Assembly (NCBI GenBank): GCA_018262895.1
Contig: JADFDJ010000006.1
Location: forward strand, 62,001-126,000
Direction: 5' to 3'
Source of the DNA: Methanomassiliicoccus sp.
GTDB taxonomy: Archaea > Thermoplasmatota > Thermoplasmata > Methanomassiliicoccales > Methanomassiliicoccaceae
DNA: 64,000 bases
The notes under the pieces are model-generated. The model had not been told where the DNA came from, did no database searches, and saw only the letters and a program-made list of their open reading frames with translations. Shown piece by piece: positions 1 to 8,423 of this stretch (its first letter is position 1; every line of letters begins with the position of its first letter). A program made the translations under genes and the position numbers.

Positions 1-2
1 TC

Positions 3-284
3 ACCCTGAAACCGGCGCCTCGCGGTATCGGGCTGGCCGTCGGTGATGTCGCCAAGAGCATCCTCGGCCTGGCTGGGGTAAAGGACTCCTGGGGCTTCGC
101 CCGAGGGCACACCAAGACCACCGTCAACTATGCGCTGGCGACGTTCGATGCTCTGAAGAGGACCTCCGAGGTTAGGGTCACCGAAGAGCAGGAGAAGCGC
201 CTCAAGATCATCAGCGGACCTACCAGGGTCCACGTGGCTGGTACCTCCATCGAGGGCGACCCCGCCGCGCTCAAGGAAGCGTGA
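3..284 (+). CDS. rpsE: 30S ribosomal protein S5, C-terminal part
   Basis: The window opens inside this gene, and the last 93 codons are present. The visible protein begins [15 protein letters not shown] and carries the S5 C-terminal fold, including the GLAVGD and [13 protein letters not shown] segments that are conserved in archaeal and eukaryotic S5/uS5. S5 sits in the small ribosomal subunit near the mRNA entry site and contributes to decoding accuracy. Its stop codon lies just before rpl30, so the two are cotranscribed in the usual archaeal spc-type order S5-L30-L15-SecY. The start lies outside the window. Confidence 0.95.
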   Translation, partial: TLKPAPRGIGLAVGDVAKSILGLAGVKDSWGFARGHTKTTVNYALATFDALKRTSEVRVTEEQEKRLKIISGPTRVHVAGTSIEGDPAALKEA

Positions 285-289
285 TTAAA

Positions 290-754
290 ATGGCATTCGC
301 GGTCATCAGAGTTCGCGGACACAGAAAGATAAACAAGGACATCGAGGACACGATGTGCATGCTCCGCCTCACCCGCGTCAACCACTGCGTCATCATCCCC
401 GAGAACGATGCCATGAAGGGTATGCTGCAGAAGGCCAAGGACTTCATCACCTGGGGGGAGGTTTCCGAGGAGACCCTCGTCAAGATGATCAGGACCCGCG
501 GCCGGCTCATGGGCGACAAGCCCATCGACGACGATTACATGGGAGCTAACTCCCGTTTCGCCACGGTGGACGAGTTCGCCAAGAGCGTGGTTAAGGACGA
601 GACCAAGTACTCCGAGCTGAAGGACATCAAGCCCCTGTTCAGGCTGCATCCTCCCGCCAAGGGGTACGAGGCTGTGAAGAAGGACCTCAAGACCCATGGG
701 TCCCTGGGGTACAGGGGCGACAAGATCAACGCCCTCATCGAGAGAATGCTGTGA
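290..754 (+). CDS. rpl30: 50S ribosomal protein L30
   Basis: Archaeal-length uL30 of 154 residues, longer than the roughly 60-residue bacterial form. The protein begins MAFAVIRVRGHRKINKDIED, the typical N-terminus. A GTG at 281 is in frame, but it overlaps the rpsE stop and has no room for a ribosome-binding site. The ATG at 290 follows AAGGAAG at 273-279 and is preferred. It binds 23S rRNA in the large subunit. It sits between rpsE and the L15 gene, and its stop is 10 bases before the L15 start. Confidence 0.95.
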   Translation: MAFAVIRVRGHRKINKDIEDTMCMLRLTRVNHCVIIPENDAMKGMLQKAKDFITWGEVSEETLVKMIRTRGRLMGDKPIDDDYMGANSRFATVDEFAKSVVKDETKYSELKDIKPLFRLHPPAKGYEAVKKDLKTHGSLGYRGDKINALIERML

Positions 755-764
755 GGTGCCAGAC

Positions 765-1190
765 ATGCCAAGCAGAACTAACAAGTTCAGAGGGAGCAGG
801 ACCCATGGACGTGGGAAGAAGAGCGGCAGAGGAGCGGGCAAGATCGGGGGTCACGGGAACGCCGGCCTACACAAACACAAGACAATATCCGTGCTCAAGT
901 ACGACCCGCTGCACTTCGGCCGCCACGGCTTCAAGCGCCCGCAGAAGGTCGTTTCCGCCAAGATCACCCTCAATGTCGGTGACCTTGAGGAGCGCCTCGA
1001 GGACCTCCTGAAGCAGGGCTTCGCTGTGAACCAGGACGGTAAAGTAAAAATCAACCTTGCCAATATGGGCGTGGACAAGCTCCTGGGATTCGGGAAGGTC
1101 TCAAACTCGTTCGATGTAGTGGTTGCCGAGTCCTCGGCCCGAGCGAAGGAAAAGCTCGAGGCTGCTGGGGGCTCGGTAGCCCAACCGTAG
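765..1190 (+). CDS. rpl15: 50S ribosomal protein L15
   Basis: uL15, 141 residues. The N-terminus MPSRTNKFRGSRTHGRGKK is rich in Gly, Arg and Lys, as expected for the extended rRNA-binding tail, and is followed by GAGKIGGHGNAG. The start at 765 was chosen because the family begins here and a GAGGTG ribosome-binding site lies at 753-758. An upstream in-frame extension into rpl30 does not look like L15. It is an assembly protein of the large subunit. The gene lies in the conserved ribosomal cluster immediately before secY. Confidence 0.95.
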   Translation: MPSRTNKFRGSRTHGRGKKSGRGAGKIGGHGNAGLHKHKTISVLKYDPLHFGRHGFKRPQKVVSAKITLNVGDLEERLEDLLKQGFAVNQDGKVKINLANMGVDKLLGFGKVSNSFDVVVAESSARAKEKLEAAGGSVAQP

Positions 1191-1215
1191 TCGTGGTTCG
1201 CTACGAGTGATAAAT

Positions 1216-2802
1216 ATGGCCGACGAGCATAGCACAAGTAGACTGTACAAGTTGAAACCGCTGACGGACAGGCTCCCAGCAGTAAAGCGTCCGGAAGGGC
1301 ACGTGCACTTCCGGACCAAGCTCCTGTGGGTCATCCTCATGCTGGTCTTCTACTTCGTCATGACCAATGTATACCTGTATGGGCTGGACCAGGAGAACGT
1401 CATAGATCTGTTCGGTCCTTACAGGGCAATACTTGCTGGAGCCCAAGGCTCCCTGATGCACCTGGGCATAGGTCCGATAGTCACCGCCTCGATCATCATG
1501 CAGCTGTTCGTCGGCGCCAAGATCATCAAGCTGGACCTCACCAATGATGAGGACAAGGCAGTATACCAGGGAACCCAGAAGTTCCTGGTCATAGTGATGA
1601 TCCTGGTAGAGGCGGTCCCCCAGGTGTTCGGTTACCTGGTACCTTCGGACGCCCTCATCACCGGCATGGACAGCGTCGTGGGCGCCACCGGCGCCTTCAG
1701 CGGCGAGAACATCGCCCGGCTGATAATCATCATCCAGCTGTTCGTGGGCTCATACCTAGTGTTCCTGATGGATGAGGTCGTCTCCAAATGGGGCATAGGA
1801 AGCGGCATCTCGCTGTTCATCGCAGCAGGCGTAGCGCAAGCCATATTCACCGGGACGGTGAACTGGAACCCTGTGGATGGAAGCCTTCCAGTCAGCACCA
1901 GCAATCCGCCGGCAGGGACCATCCCGAAGACCATATTCTATCTCATTAACGTGCCAGCAGGTACAATGGCCTCGGGAGGCTATGAGTCGATATTGCTGCA
2001 GAGCCCCAATCCCATAATCGCGCTAGTGGGAACCATTGCCATCTTCCTGTTCGTGGCTTATGTCGAGTCATCAAGGATCGAGCTGCCCTTGGCCCACGGT
2101 ACCGCACGTGGTGCTAGAGGGCGTTATCCCATCAAGCTGCTGTACGCTTCCAACATCCCCGTCATCCTGATGGCAGCGGTCCTGGCCAATATCAGTATGT
2201 TCGCGCTGCTGTTCTGGACCAATAGCACGCTGCAGCAGGTGCCGATCCTGGGTCACAACCCCTTACTGGGATACTACACGGCGGAATCCGGTTCGTCCCC
2301 CGCTGGGGGTCTGGCGTGGTATCTGAGCACACCGAACGGTCTGGCGGGATGGCTGTTGCCGATGCTTGATCCGGTACAGTACTCCTCCATGGTATACGGC
2401 CACAGCTCACTGCAGATCCTGGCGAAGGTGCTGGTCTACCTCGGAGTGATGGTCGGCGGCTCCATACTGTTCGCCAAGTTCTGGATCATGACCACCAATA
2501 TGGGACCGGAGGCCGTGGCCCGGCAGATAGAGAACTCCGGCCTGCAGATACCTGGATTCAGGCGCGACCCCCGTGTCCTGAAGAGGGTATTGGAACGATA
2601 CATTCCAGTGGTGACGGTCATATCCGGTGCTCTGGTAGGTGCATTGGCGGCGGGAGCTGACCTCATAGGTACGGTGGGTAATGCCTCCGGTACCGGTGTG
2701 CTCCTAGCTGTAGGCATCCTTATACAGTTCTATGAGGCATTAGGTAGAGAGCAGATGATGGAAATGCACCCCATGCTAAGAGGGTTCTTCGGAGGCGAAT
2801 GA
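1216..2802 (+). CDS. secY: Preprotein translocase subunit SecY
   Basis: Central channel of the Sec translocon, 528 residues, with about ten hydrophobic membrane segments. The N-terminal stretch LYKLKPLTDRLPAVKRPEGH followed by VHFRTKLLW is characteristic of archaeal SecY/Sec61alpha, including the plug region after the first membrane helix. I chose ATG 1216, which gives MADEHSTSR; GAGTGAT at 1205-1211 resembles the archaeal Shine-Dalgarno sequence. A GTG at 1207 is possible. It follows the L15 gene, as in many euryarchaea, and is immediately followed by a gene for a second type of membrane insertase. Confidence 0.96.
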   Translation: MADEHSTSRLYKLKPLTDRLPAVKRPEGHVHFRTKLLWVILMLVFYFVMTNVYLYGLDQENVIDLFGPYRAILAGAQGSLMHLGIGPIVTASIIMQLFVGAKIIKLDLTNDEDKAVYQGTQKFLVIVMILVEAVPQVFGYLVPSDALITGMDSVVGATGAFSGENIARLIIIIQLFVGSYLVFLMDEVVSKWGIGSGISLFIAAGVAQAIFTGTVNWNPVDGSLPVSTSNPPAGTIPKTIFYLINVPAGTMASGGYESILLQSPNPIIALVGTIAIFLFVAYVESSRIELPLAHGTARGARGRYPIKLLYASNIPVILMAAVLANISMFALLFWTNSTLQQVPILGHNPLLGYYTAESGSSPAGGLAWYLSTPNGLAGWLLPMLDPVQYSSMVYGHSSLQILAKVLVYLGVMVGGSILFAKFWIMTTNMGPEAVARQIENSGLQIPGFRRDPRVLKRVLERYIPVVTVISGALVGALAAGADLIGTVGNASGTGVLLAVGILIQFYEALGREQMMEMHPMLRGFFGGE

Positions 2803-2805
2803 TAG

Positions 2806-3477
2806 ATGGACGCTACCGTACCTGGTGTCAGGCCTGCGCCTGACCCCAAGAAGCAGATGAGCACGTTCATCACCATCTTCACATTCGTGCTCGCAATGTT
2901 CATCCTTTTCGACCAGGACCTGCGTCACTGGTTGGGAACGATAGTAGGATATGTGTTCGAACCCACCGTCGGCTTCGGCGGCAGCATGCCCGTGGTGACC
3001 CTGTTCTTGACAGGCATCATCATGACCGCCGCCACCATCTTGGTCCGGCACTTCTTCACCGACTATGTTGGACAGGCCGAGAGCCAGAAGATAGTGAACG
3101 CCTTCAACAAGGAGTTCCAGAAGGCGAGGCTGGAGAACAACAAGTACAAGATCAAGAAGCTCACCGAGGAGCAGCCCAAGATCATGAAGAAGTCTATGGA
3201 GATGTCCACCACCCAGATGAAGCTCATGCCCCTGACCATGCTCGTGGTCATACCAATATTCGCATGGCTATCGGTGTGGATAGGCACCTTGGGCACCGCC
3301 GCGGTGGTCGACGTTCCCTGGGCATCCAACGTGGACCTCAACGCCCTCAACGTGTTCCCTAACTGGGTCCTGCTGTACTCCCTCATCAGCATCCCCTTCG
3401 GCCAGATACTGGGCCGGGCCCTCAGATATGTCCAGTTCCGCAAGCGGCTGAGGACCATCGAGGCACAGGCCATATGA
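2806..3477 (+). CDS. DUF106/EMC3-TMCO1-like membrane insertase (Oxa1 superfamily)
   Basis: A 223-residue protein with a first membrane segment near residues 25-45, a second near 62-82, and a long charged helical hairpin (about 85-130). Two further membrane segments lie near 140-160 and 185-210. This arrangement matches archaeal DUF106 proteins, relatives of Oxa1/YidC, EMC3 and TMCO1 that insert membrane proteins. The gene starts three bases after the secY stop with a GGAGG site at the end of secY, and overlaps the next gene by ATGA. The link with secY suggests a shared role in membrane protein biogenesis. Family assignment is from layout and sequence character. Confidence 0.85.
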   Translation: MDATVPGVRPAPDPKKQMSTFITIFTFVLAMFILFDQDLRHWLGTIVGYVFEPTVGFGGSMPVVTLFLTGIIMTAATILVRHFFTDYVGQAESQKIVNAFNKEFQKARLENNKYKIKKLTEEQPKIMKKSMEMSTTQMKLMPLTMLVVIPIFAWLSVWIGTLGTAAVVDVPWASNVDLNALNVFPNWVLLYSLISIPFGQILGRALRYVQFRKRLRTIEAQAI

Positions 3478-4010
3478 GGATAACCATCAGCGGGCCCCCC
3501 GGCTCGGGGAAGACCACGGTATGCAAGCTCATAGCTGAAAGGCTTGACCTGAAGGTGGTCATCTCCGGGAACATCTTCCGCCAGATGGCGAGGGAGTCGC
3601 GCATGTCCCTGGCCGACTTCGGCCGCATGTGCGAGGCTGACCCTGAGGCCGACCGCAAGCTCGATGAGCGCATGGTGGAGATCGCCCGCTGTCAGGACGA
3701 TATCATCCTTGAGGGGCGACTCACCGCGTACATGCTGACCCGCAATAACATCCCTGCTTTCAGGGTGTATATGGATGCCGATCTCGACGTCCGCTCCGCG
3801 AGGGTCGTGGAGAGGGAGGGCGGAACGGTGGAGCAGAGAAGGGAGGAGATCGTGCAGCGGGAGGAGTGCGAGGTCAGGCGATACATCAAATACTATGACA
3901 TCGACATCCGTGACCGCAGCGTATACGACCTGATCGTCGACACCACGGACTTGACACCGAGCGAGGTGGCGGACAGGATATGCGAAGCGGCGGTAGAGCA
4001 ATATGGCTAA
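3474..4010 (+). CDS. cmk: Cytidylate kinase, archaeal type
   Basis: Phosphorylates CMP and dCMP to the diphosphates with ATP. The protein has 178 residues and opens MRITISGPPGSGKTTVCK, so the P-loop is at residues 7-14. ISGNIFRQMARE and DIILEGRLTAYM follow as in archaeal AAA-like cytidylate kinases of the Cmk/AdkA group. The ATG overlaps the TGA of the preceding insertase gene, and the 3' end overlaps cbf5 by eight bases. This cmk-cbf5 coupling downstream of secY is common in euryarchaea. Confidence 0.92.
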   Translation: MRITISGPPGSGKTTVCKLIAERLDLKVVISGNIFRQMARESRMSLADFGRMCEADPEADRKLDERMVEIARCQDDIILEGRLTAYMLTRNNIPAFRVYMDADLDVRSARVVEREGGTVEQRREEIVQREECEVRRYIKYYDIDIRDRSVYDLIVDTTDLTPSEVADRICEAAVEQYG

Positions 4011-4956
4011 GATGCTGGTCCGGGACAAGAGCCCCCTGAGCGTGGATGCGGGTAAAAGGCCTCAGGACCGCACCGTGGAGGAACTTTTAGAGGCGGGGGT
4101 CATCAACATGGACAAGCCCATGGGACCGACCTCGCATCAGGCCACGGCGTGGGTCCGGGAGATCCTGCAGACCGAAAAGATCGGGCACGGAGGAACCCTG
4201 GACCCAAAGGTCTCCGGCGTTCTCCCTATCGCCACCGGCCGAGCAGTCAGGGCATTGAACCTGGTGCTGCGCTCCGACAAGGAGTATGTCTGCCTCATGC
4301 GCCTCCACCGCGACCGCAAGGAGGAGGACGTGCGCCGTGTGATAGGGACGTTCATGGGCCGCATCTATCAGACCCCTCCGGTGCGGTCCGCGGTCAAGCG
4401 GCAGATGCGGATCCGGACCGTTCACCGTTTAGACATACTGGAGATCAAGGGCCGGGACGTCCTGTTCCGGGTGGAGTGCGATGCCGGAACCTATATCCGC
4501 ACTCTGTGCGTGGACATAGGGGACGCCCTGGGCGTGGGCGCCAGCATGGAGGACCTGCGCCGGGTGCGCTCCGGTAACATGGGCGAGGACCGGTCGGTCA
4601 CGCTCCAAGACATCAAGGACGCTTACGTGGACTGGAAGGCCGGGGACGAGAAGTGGCTGCGGTCCATGCTCATGCCCTTTGAGGTGCTGTTCGATCCCCT
4701 CCCGCGGGTCATCGTCAAGGACTCCGCCGTTGACGCCATCTGCCACGGGGCCGACCTGGCCGTGGTGGGTGTGGCCCAGGTCGATGAGACGGTGGTGAAG
4801 GAGATGGTGGTGGCCTTCTTCACGCTCAAGGGCGAGGCCGTGGCCGTGGGAACCGCCAAGATGACGGCAGAGGAGATGGTGAAGGCCAAGGAGGGCATCG
4901 CCTGCACCACCGACCGCGTGTACATGCCCTCGGGCACGTATCCCAAGATGTGGTGA
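4003..4956 (+). CDS. cbf5: tRNA pseudouridine synthase Cbf5/TruB, H/ACA RNP catalytic subunit
   Basis: Isomerises uridine to pseudouridine in rRNA and tRNA, guided by H/ACA RNAs or acting alone at tRNA position 55. The 317-residue protein has the motif GHGGTLDPKVSGVLPI, whose Asp at residue 67 is the catalytic aspartate of the TruB family. VECDAGTYIRTL follows near residue 165. The C-terminal segment from about 230 (AICHGADLAVVG to the YMPSGTYPKMW end) is a PUA RNA-binding domain, as in Cbf5. It is the last gene of the ribosomal-secY transcription unit. Confidence 0.94.
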   Translation: MAKMLVRDKSPLSVDAGKRPQDRTVEELLEAGVINMDKPMGPTSHQATAWVREILQTEKIGHGGTLDPKVSGVLPIATGRAVRALNLVLRSDKEYVCLMRLHRDRKEEDVRRVIGTFMGRIYQTPPVRSAVKRQMRIRTVHRLDILEIKGRDVLFRVECDAGTYIRTLCVDIGDALGVGASMEDLRRVRSGNMGEDRSVTLQDIKDAYVDWKAGDEKWLRSMLMPFEVLFDPLPRVIVKDSAVDAICHGADLAVVGVAQVDETVVKEMVVAFFTLKGEAVAVGTAKMTAEEMVKAKEGIACTTDRVYMPSGTYPKMW

Positions 4957-4984
4957 AAGCAATACCCAGGCGGTCTTTGAACCT

Positions 4985-5083
4985 GCTTATTTTTTATAAA
5001 ATGGCTTAGTAGGCACGCTCGAACAGGTTCGTCTTCAAGCTGAAATACCCCGTTCTCATGAACATGTTCGTCGCCATAAATAA
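4985..5083 (+). promoter_or_regulatory. Promoter region of the MFS gene with two GAAC-N2-GTTC palindromes
   Basis: A TATA-like stretch (TTTTTTATAAA) lies at 4990-5000 and a second (CATAAATAA) near 5075-5083. Between them are GAACAGGTTC at 5021-5030 (arms GAAC/GTTC) and the perfect palindrome GAACATGTTC at 5060-5069. Their centres are 39 bases apart, about four helical turns. The arrangement looks like a dimer operator controlling the downstream transporter. The binding protein is unknown. Confidence 0.45.
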
Positions 5084-5147
5084 TCCTCCATAGATGCTCT
5101 ACCCCATGAGGGTTCATTCTCCCTCCGATGCTAGGAATGGTGAGATA

Positions 5148-6450
5148 ATGACATTGGACAAGAGCAAAGTGAAGAAGGTGCTGAGATACCGCTGGGCGGT
5201 TTTCGGGGTTCTGGCCTTCGCCTACTTCTTTGTGTACTTCCACAGGGTCTCCACATCAGTGGTCTCGACGGACCTGCAGGATACCTTTGGAGTGGGCGCG
5301 GCGTCCATCGCCCTGTTGAGCTCTGCCTATTTCTACGCATACACGATCATGCAGCTGCCCTCAGGGCTGCTGACAGATAGCTGGGGACCTCGTAAGACGG
5401 TCAGCATCTTCACGCTGGTGGCCGCTGCCGGTGCCATCCTCACGGGGATCGCCTCGAGCTTTGAGCTGGTCATCACCGGCCGCCTGCTGATAGGTGTGGG
5501 CGTGGCCATGGTGTACATACCCATCATGAAGATCCTGGCCACCTGGTACCGCAAGAACGAGTTCGCCTCCCTGTCAGGCATACTGCTGGCCGTGGGCAAT
5601 ATAGGTGCCCTCAGCGCTGCCGGCCCCCTGGCCATAATGTCCGATGCTCTGGGATGGCAGCAGGTGTTCCTCCTACTGGGCGTTATCACGTTGGTCCTCG
5701 CCATCGTGGCTTGGTTCATCACCAGGGACCGCCCCGCGGACATGAACCTGCCCTCGATCCAGGAGATTGAGGCGGAGGAGAGGGGGGGAATCGATCCCCG
5801 AGGCCAAGGCCGTGGAGAAGATGCCCATGGTCCAAGCGCTCAAGATGACCTTCGGGTCAGGAATGAAGTTCTGGCCCCTCGCCATCTGGTTCTTCTTCAT
5901 GTACGGCAGCATCATGGTCTACCAGGGGCTGTGGGCGGGACCGTTCTTCAGGGACGTCCTCGGATGGGACAAGGCCACCTACGGGCTGGTGCTGACGTTT
6001 ATCGGCATAGGCATGATATTCGGGTGTCCGGTGGCCGGCTACCTGTCCGACAAGATACTGAAGTCTCGCAAGAAGGTCCTGCTGGTGGGCACCGTGGTCT
6101 ATACCGTCATCTGGGCTGTGCTGTGGGCATTCGCCGGTCAGATCACCAGCACGGAGGCCTACATGGTCATACACTTCCTGTACGGCTTCTTCGGGGGATT
6201 CTTCGTGGTGAGCTATGCTCAGATAAAGGAGCTGTTCCCCATCACCATCGTGGGGACGACCACGGCGGCCCTCAACATCTTCCCCTTCGCCGGAGGGGCG
6301 ATACTGCAGCAGGTCACCGGCCTGATGCTCACGACCACCACTCTGGACTCCTACAAGGGAGTGTGGCTGTTCATGCTCATATGCATGGTGATCGCCACCA
6401 TCGCGGCCTTTCTCTCAAAGGAGAAGGAGCGCGTGCCCAAGGCTGGGTGA
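5148..6450 (+). pseudogene. Major facilitator superfamily transporter, frameshifted in a G7 run
   Basis: Two halves of one 12-helix MFS permease lie in different frames. The first runs from ATG 5148 (MTLDKSKVKKVLRYRW), with the loop motif DSWGPRKT, and leaves frame at the run of seven G at 5782-5788. The second continues from ESIPEAKAVEKMP to 6450. Removing one G joins them into a protein of about 433 residues, EAEERGESIPEAKA. The join falls in the hydrophilic central loop between helices 6 and 7. It may be a true inactivation, phase variation or a sequencing error in a homopolymer. The substrate is unknown. The methyltransferase gene downstream may share its transcript. Confidence 0.85.
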
Positions 6451-6510
6451 TATAACGAACGCCAGGGAAGGGTGGACCCCTTCATCGACAGATAGCTTGG
6501 AAGTGAGAAT

Positions 6511-7584
6511 ATGATGACATCTGGAAGTAAGGACAAGACCGTGCAAGAGAATGACGGGGGCATCAGCATGAGGGAACGCCTCCTGCGGGCCCTCGCCTGC
6601 AAGGACAACGATCGGCCCCCGGTGGCGGGAATGACCACCACCGGTACGGCACAACTGATGGACTATGCGGGAGCCGCGTGGCCCGAGGTCCACACTGACC
6701 CAGTGAAGATGGCCAAGCTCGCCCTCGCGGCCTACCCGTTCCTGGGGCTGGAATCGGCGCGGGTACCGTACTGCCTGACCTACGAGGCCGAGGCCCTTGG
6801 TTGCAAGGTCTCCTTGGGCACCAAGACCAGCACCCCCATGGTCAAGACCCATCCCTTCGACGAAGATCCTGAGGTAGACCTCACCCCTCTCACCAGAGAG
6901 GAGATGCTTGAGAAGCCCCGGAACAAGGTGATCCTTGAGGCCATCCGCCTTGTGAAGAAGGATGCGGGGGACCGGCCTATCATCGTGGGTGTGACCGGGC
7001 CCTTCACCATCGCCGGCCACCTGGTAGGAACGGACAACCTCCTTCGCTGGATTCTGACCGAACCCGAATATGTGCACAAGTTCGTGGGTTTCGCGGCACA
7101 GTATGAGATAGAGTGGCTGAAGATAATAGACCAGATGGGCGTGGACGCCATCCAGATGAGCGAACCCTCGGCCTCCCGGGATATGCTATCTAACGACATG
7201 TACAGGGAGTTCGCCCTACCTTACGTCAAGAACGCCTTCAGCGCCATGGAGAACACTAAGAAGGTTTTGCACATCTGCGGGGATATGATCTCGGGGCTGG
7301 ACAACATGGTGGACACGGGAGCTGACGGCCTCAGCATCGAGGAGAAGAACGACCCCTTTAAGGCGGTTGAGATAGTGGACAAGAGGGCCGCCCTCGTGGG
7401 GAACGTGGGTGTGGTGCAGCCCCTTCTGAGGGGGTCACCAGAGCAGGTCCGGGAGATGACGTTGAAGTCCGTGGACGCGGGCATCAATGTGATCTCGGCC
7501 GGCTGTGGCCTTTCGGCTATGATCGATAAGAGGAACATCCAGATGATGGTGGAAACTGTTAAGAACCTTCCTCCAAGAAAGTGA
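6511..7584 (+). CDS. Methylcobamide:CoM methyltransferase (MtaA/MtbA family)
   Basis: A 357-residue member of the uroporphyrinogen-decarboxylase-like corrinoid methyltransferases that move methyl groups from a corrinoid protein to coenzyme M. The zinc site of MtaA/MtbA is visible as His254 and Cys256 in VLHICGD and Cys332 in ISAGCGLS, which separates it from true HemE. ATG codons occur at 6511 and 6514, preceded by GGAAGTGAG. No corrinoid protein or substrate-specific methyltransferase gene is in the window, so the methyl donor (methanol, methylamines or methylthiols) cannot be told. It follows a transporter gene by 60 bases and ends at a strong terminator. Confidence 0.85.
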   Translation: MMTSGSKDKTVQENDGGISMRERLLRALACKDNDRPPVAGMTTTGTAQLMDYAGAAWPEVHTDPVKMAKLALAAYPFLGLESARVPYCLTYEAEALGCKVSLGTKTSTPMVKTHPFDEDPEVDLTPLTREEMLEKPRNKVILEAIRLVKKDAGDRPIIVGVTGPFTIAGHLVGTDNLLRWILTEPEYVHKFVGFAAQYEIEWLKIIDQMGVDAIQMSEPSASRDMLSNDMYREFALPYVKNAFSAMENTKKVLHICGDMISGLDNMVDTGADGLSIEEKNDPFKAVEIVDKRAALVGNVGVVQPLLRGSPEQVREMTLKSVDAGINVISAGCGLSAMIDKRNIQMMVETVKNLPPRK

Positions 7585-7596
7585 CGAGACCCCCCT

Positions 7597-7628
7597 GGGT
7601 GGAGTTAACTCCACCCCCTTTTTTTTTA
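7597..7628 (+). terminator. Perfect hairpin plus poly-T terminator
   Basis: The 20-base palindrome at 7597-7616 has eight-base arms GGGTGGAG and CTCCACCC around TTAA and is followed by a run of nine T at 7619-7627. It ends the methyltransferase transcript. The T run overlaps the stop codon of the convergent regulator gene, so it works only for the plus strand. Confidence 0.85.
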
Positions 7629-8267
7629 TTTGCTCAGATAATCCACCAATATCTTGCGCTCCGCTCTTCGAAGCATGACGTTAAGGGTAGACTTGGAGCA
7701 CCGCATATGGGGTGTGAGACCCTCCAGAGTTATCCGCTGAGGTATATCGAAGAATCCCATATCGTACGCCGTCTTCAAGGCTTCCTTCTGACGGTATGTC
7801 AAAGCCGTAGAGGAGACCTGCTCCCTGACACTGTGCACCTTGACCTTGCGGCCGGTCTCGTTCAGCTCACCGACCAGCCGGTTCAGGGTGGCAGCATCTG
7901 GACCGATGACGCTCCACTCCACCGTACCGTCATCATGCGTCTTCACCGACTCCAAGAAGCATTTCGAATCGGCCACTAGCTTGCATATGCCACAATCTCG
8001 ATTGGAGATCATCGCAATATAGTCCCCTGGCGCGGTCTTGGAAAGCTCCACAGAGCACCAGTCGCCAACTTTCTCCTTGAGGTCCGAAAGCTCCTTCTCG
8101 CACAGCTCCGACGGCCCTTGGATCCTCACTAGGCTGTAGCCGGATTTCGGTCCCGTGGGTGCGCACCTGAGCACCTCCACGGTCATCCCACATTTGATGA
8201 GCTGAGGATAGAAGTTGGAGCAGATGTGCTCATTTACCATCTTGTACGAGAGAACCAACCGCCTCAT
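7626..8267 (-). CDS. Bacterio-opsin activator-type HTH regulator (HTH_10)
   Basis: A 213-residue predicted transcription regulator. The C-terminal segment from about residue 160 (LTYRQKEALKTAYDMGFFDIP, then RITLEGLTPHMRCSKSTLN) is the HTH_10 domain found in haloarchaeal Bat and related archaeal regulators. The N-terminal 150 residues show no known sensor domain but contain several Cys, including CGIC, which could bind a metal or sense redox state. The start MRRLVLSYKM at 8267 was chosen over an upstream extension rich in unlikely residues. A TATA-like TTTAAAT lies about 40 bases upstream on the minus strand. It is divergent from the DUF2178 operon. Confidence 0.8.
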   Translation of the reverse strand: MRRLVLSYKMVNEHICSNFYPQLIKCGMTVEVLRCAPTGPKSGYSLVRIQGPSELCEKELSDLKEKVGDWCSVELSKTAPGDYIAMISNRDCGICKLVADSKCFLESVKTHDDGTVEWSVIGPDAATLNRLVGELNETGRKVKVHSVREQVSSTALTYRQKEALKTAYDMGFFDIPQRITLEGLTPHMRCSKSTLNVMLRRAERKILVDYLSK

Positions 8268-8370
8268 AATCTCTAACCACCCATGTTTGGTGAGATGTAT
8301 CTTACATTTAAATCCATCACAAAAAAGGAATGAATTGACAATGTTAGAAAAACATAACAAAATTTAATGT

Positions 8371-8411
8371 CTATGTTATGTATATCACACATAAAGTTAG
8401 AACATACTAAC
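8371..8411 (+). promoter_or_regulatory. Promoter with inverted repeats ahead of the DUF2178-XRE operon
   Basis: TTATGT at 8376-8381 pairs with ACATAA at 8389-8394 around the TATA-like TATATCAC. GTTAG at 8396-8400 pairs with CTAAC at 8407-8411. The repeats flank and overlap the likely TATA box, 15-45 bases ahead of the first gene. They are good candidates for an operator of the XRE protein encoded at the end of the operon, which would give autoregulation. Confidence 0.45.
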
Positions 8412-8423
8412 ATCAGTGATGAC

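Noticed and set aside
128-841. Long minus-strand open frame across the ribosomal protein genes
   Set aside because: It is the antisense of S5 and L30, which are certain; high G+C codon bias keeps antisense frames open. The same holds for many frames, for example 16507-17601 opposite polB.
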